Part shown: in pieces, positions 15,645 to 15,658 of the stretch | How positions within the stretch are numbered: position 1 is the first letter of the stretch | Layout: each line of letters starts with the position of its first letter | Assembly: GCA_012735335.1 (NCBI GenBank) | Contig: JAAYHO010000320.1 | Location: 1 to 15,658 of the forward strand | Source of the DNA: Gammaproteobacteria bacterium | GTDB lineage: Bacteria; Pseudomonadota; Gammaproteobacteria; Pseudomonadales; Pseudomonadaceae | Reading direction: 5' to 3' | DNA: 15,658 bases | Made by a program: the position numbers and the translations under genes | Notes under the pieces: generated by a model | The model's database searches: none | What the model was told of the DNA's origin: nothing | Seen by the model: the letters and a program-made list of their open reading frames with translations, nothing else

Positions 15645-15658
15645 ATGGACAGTTCGGA
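15645..15658 (+). CDS. Possible start of a plus-strand gene, cut by the window end
   Basis: ATG at 15645 opens a frame reading Met-Asp-Ser-Ser and is preceded by GAAGG at a good spacing (7 nt), after an AT-rich stretch suited to a promoter. Only four codons are visible, so it is a guess that a gene starts here. It would be divergent from the tandem-Cache gene, sharing a 117-nt control region that holds a small GTGCT/AGCAC inverted repeat (15586-15600). Confidence 0.4.

Overview
The window is GC-rich, densely packed bacterial chromosome with the gene complement of a gammaproteobacterium of the Pseudomonas group. This rests on the close family resemblance of PdxH, DinB, the PP_4765-type flavoprotein, YchJ and GhrB to Pseudomonas versions as I know them. 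A more exact placement (for example a marine or saline relative such as Halopseudomonas) would be a guess. I see no insertion sequence, phage gene, CRISPR array, integrase or toxin module. It reads as ordinary core chromosome with a few poorly characterised genes.

Left part (1-3919): the 3' end of nadC (NAD synthesis) meets a convergent HAD phosphatase gene. That gene lies 1 nt behind tesB (acyl-CoA thioesterase II) in a two-gene unit. tesB is divergent from a HI0933/PP_4765-type flavoprotein across a 200-nt control region holding a clear inverted repeat. pdxH (PLP synthesis) follows on the minus strand.

Middle (3278-9530): three minus-strand genes run dinG (Fe-S DNA helicase), a serine hydrolase of the class C beta-lactamase/EstB fold, then pdxH, with gaps of 41 and 70 nt. 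Divergent from dinG is ychJ, with two SEC-C metal motifs. Convergent to ychJ is a conserved-looking protein of unknown function with a repeated LAPxGADx motif. Divergent from that, a WHy/LEA14-type lipoprotein gene and a DUF2489 membrane protein gene form a pair 3 nt apart.

Right part (9531-15658): an SDR oxidoreductase; a small unrecognised protein with a four-cysteine zinc-ribbon pattern; and a minus-strand pair of a six-TM GGDEF diguanylate cyclase followed 9 nt later by dinB (DNA polymerase IV). Then comes a complete stand-alone initiator tRNA unit (sigma70 promoter, tRNA-fMet with encoded CCA, strong intrinsic terminator), ghrB (glyoxylate/hydroxypyruvate reductase), and a secreted protein made of two tandem Cache domains. 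The first codons of another plus-strand gene may lie at the very end.

No novel multi-gene system is evident. The items most worth a second look are the tandem-Cache periplasmic protein, the LAPxGADx repeat protein, the zinc-ribbon protein, and the GGDEF-dinB coupling without a visible LexA box. Most convergent pairs abut or overlap by a few bases, so the genome is compact.
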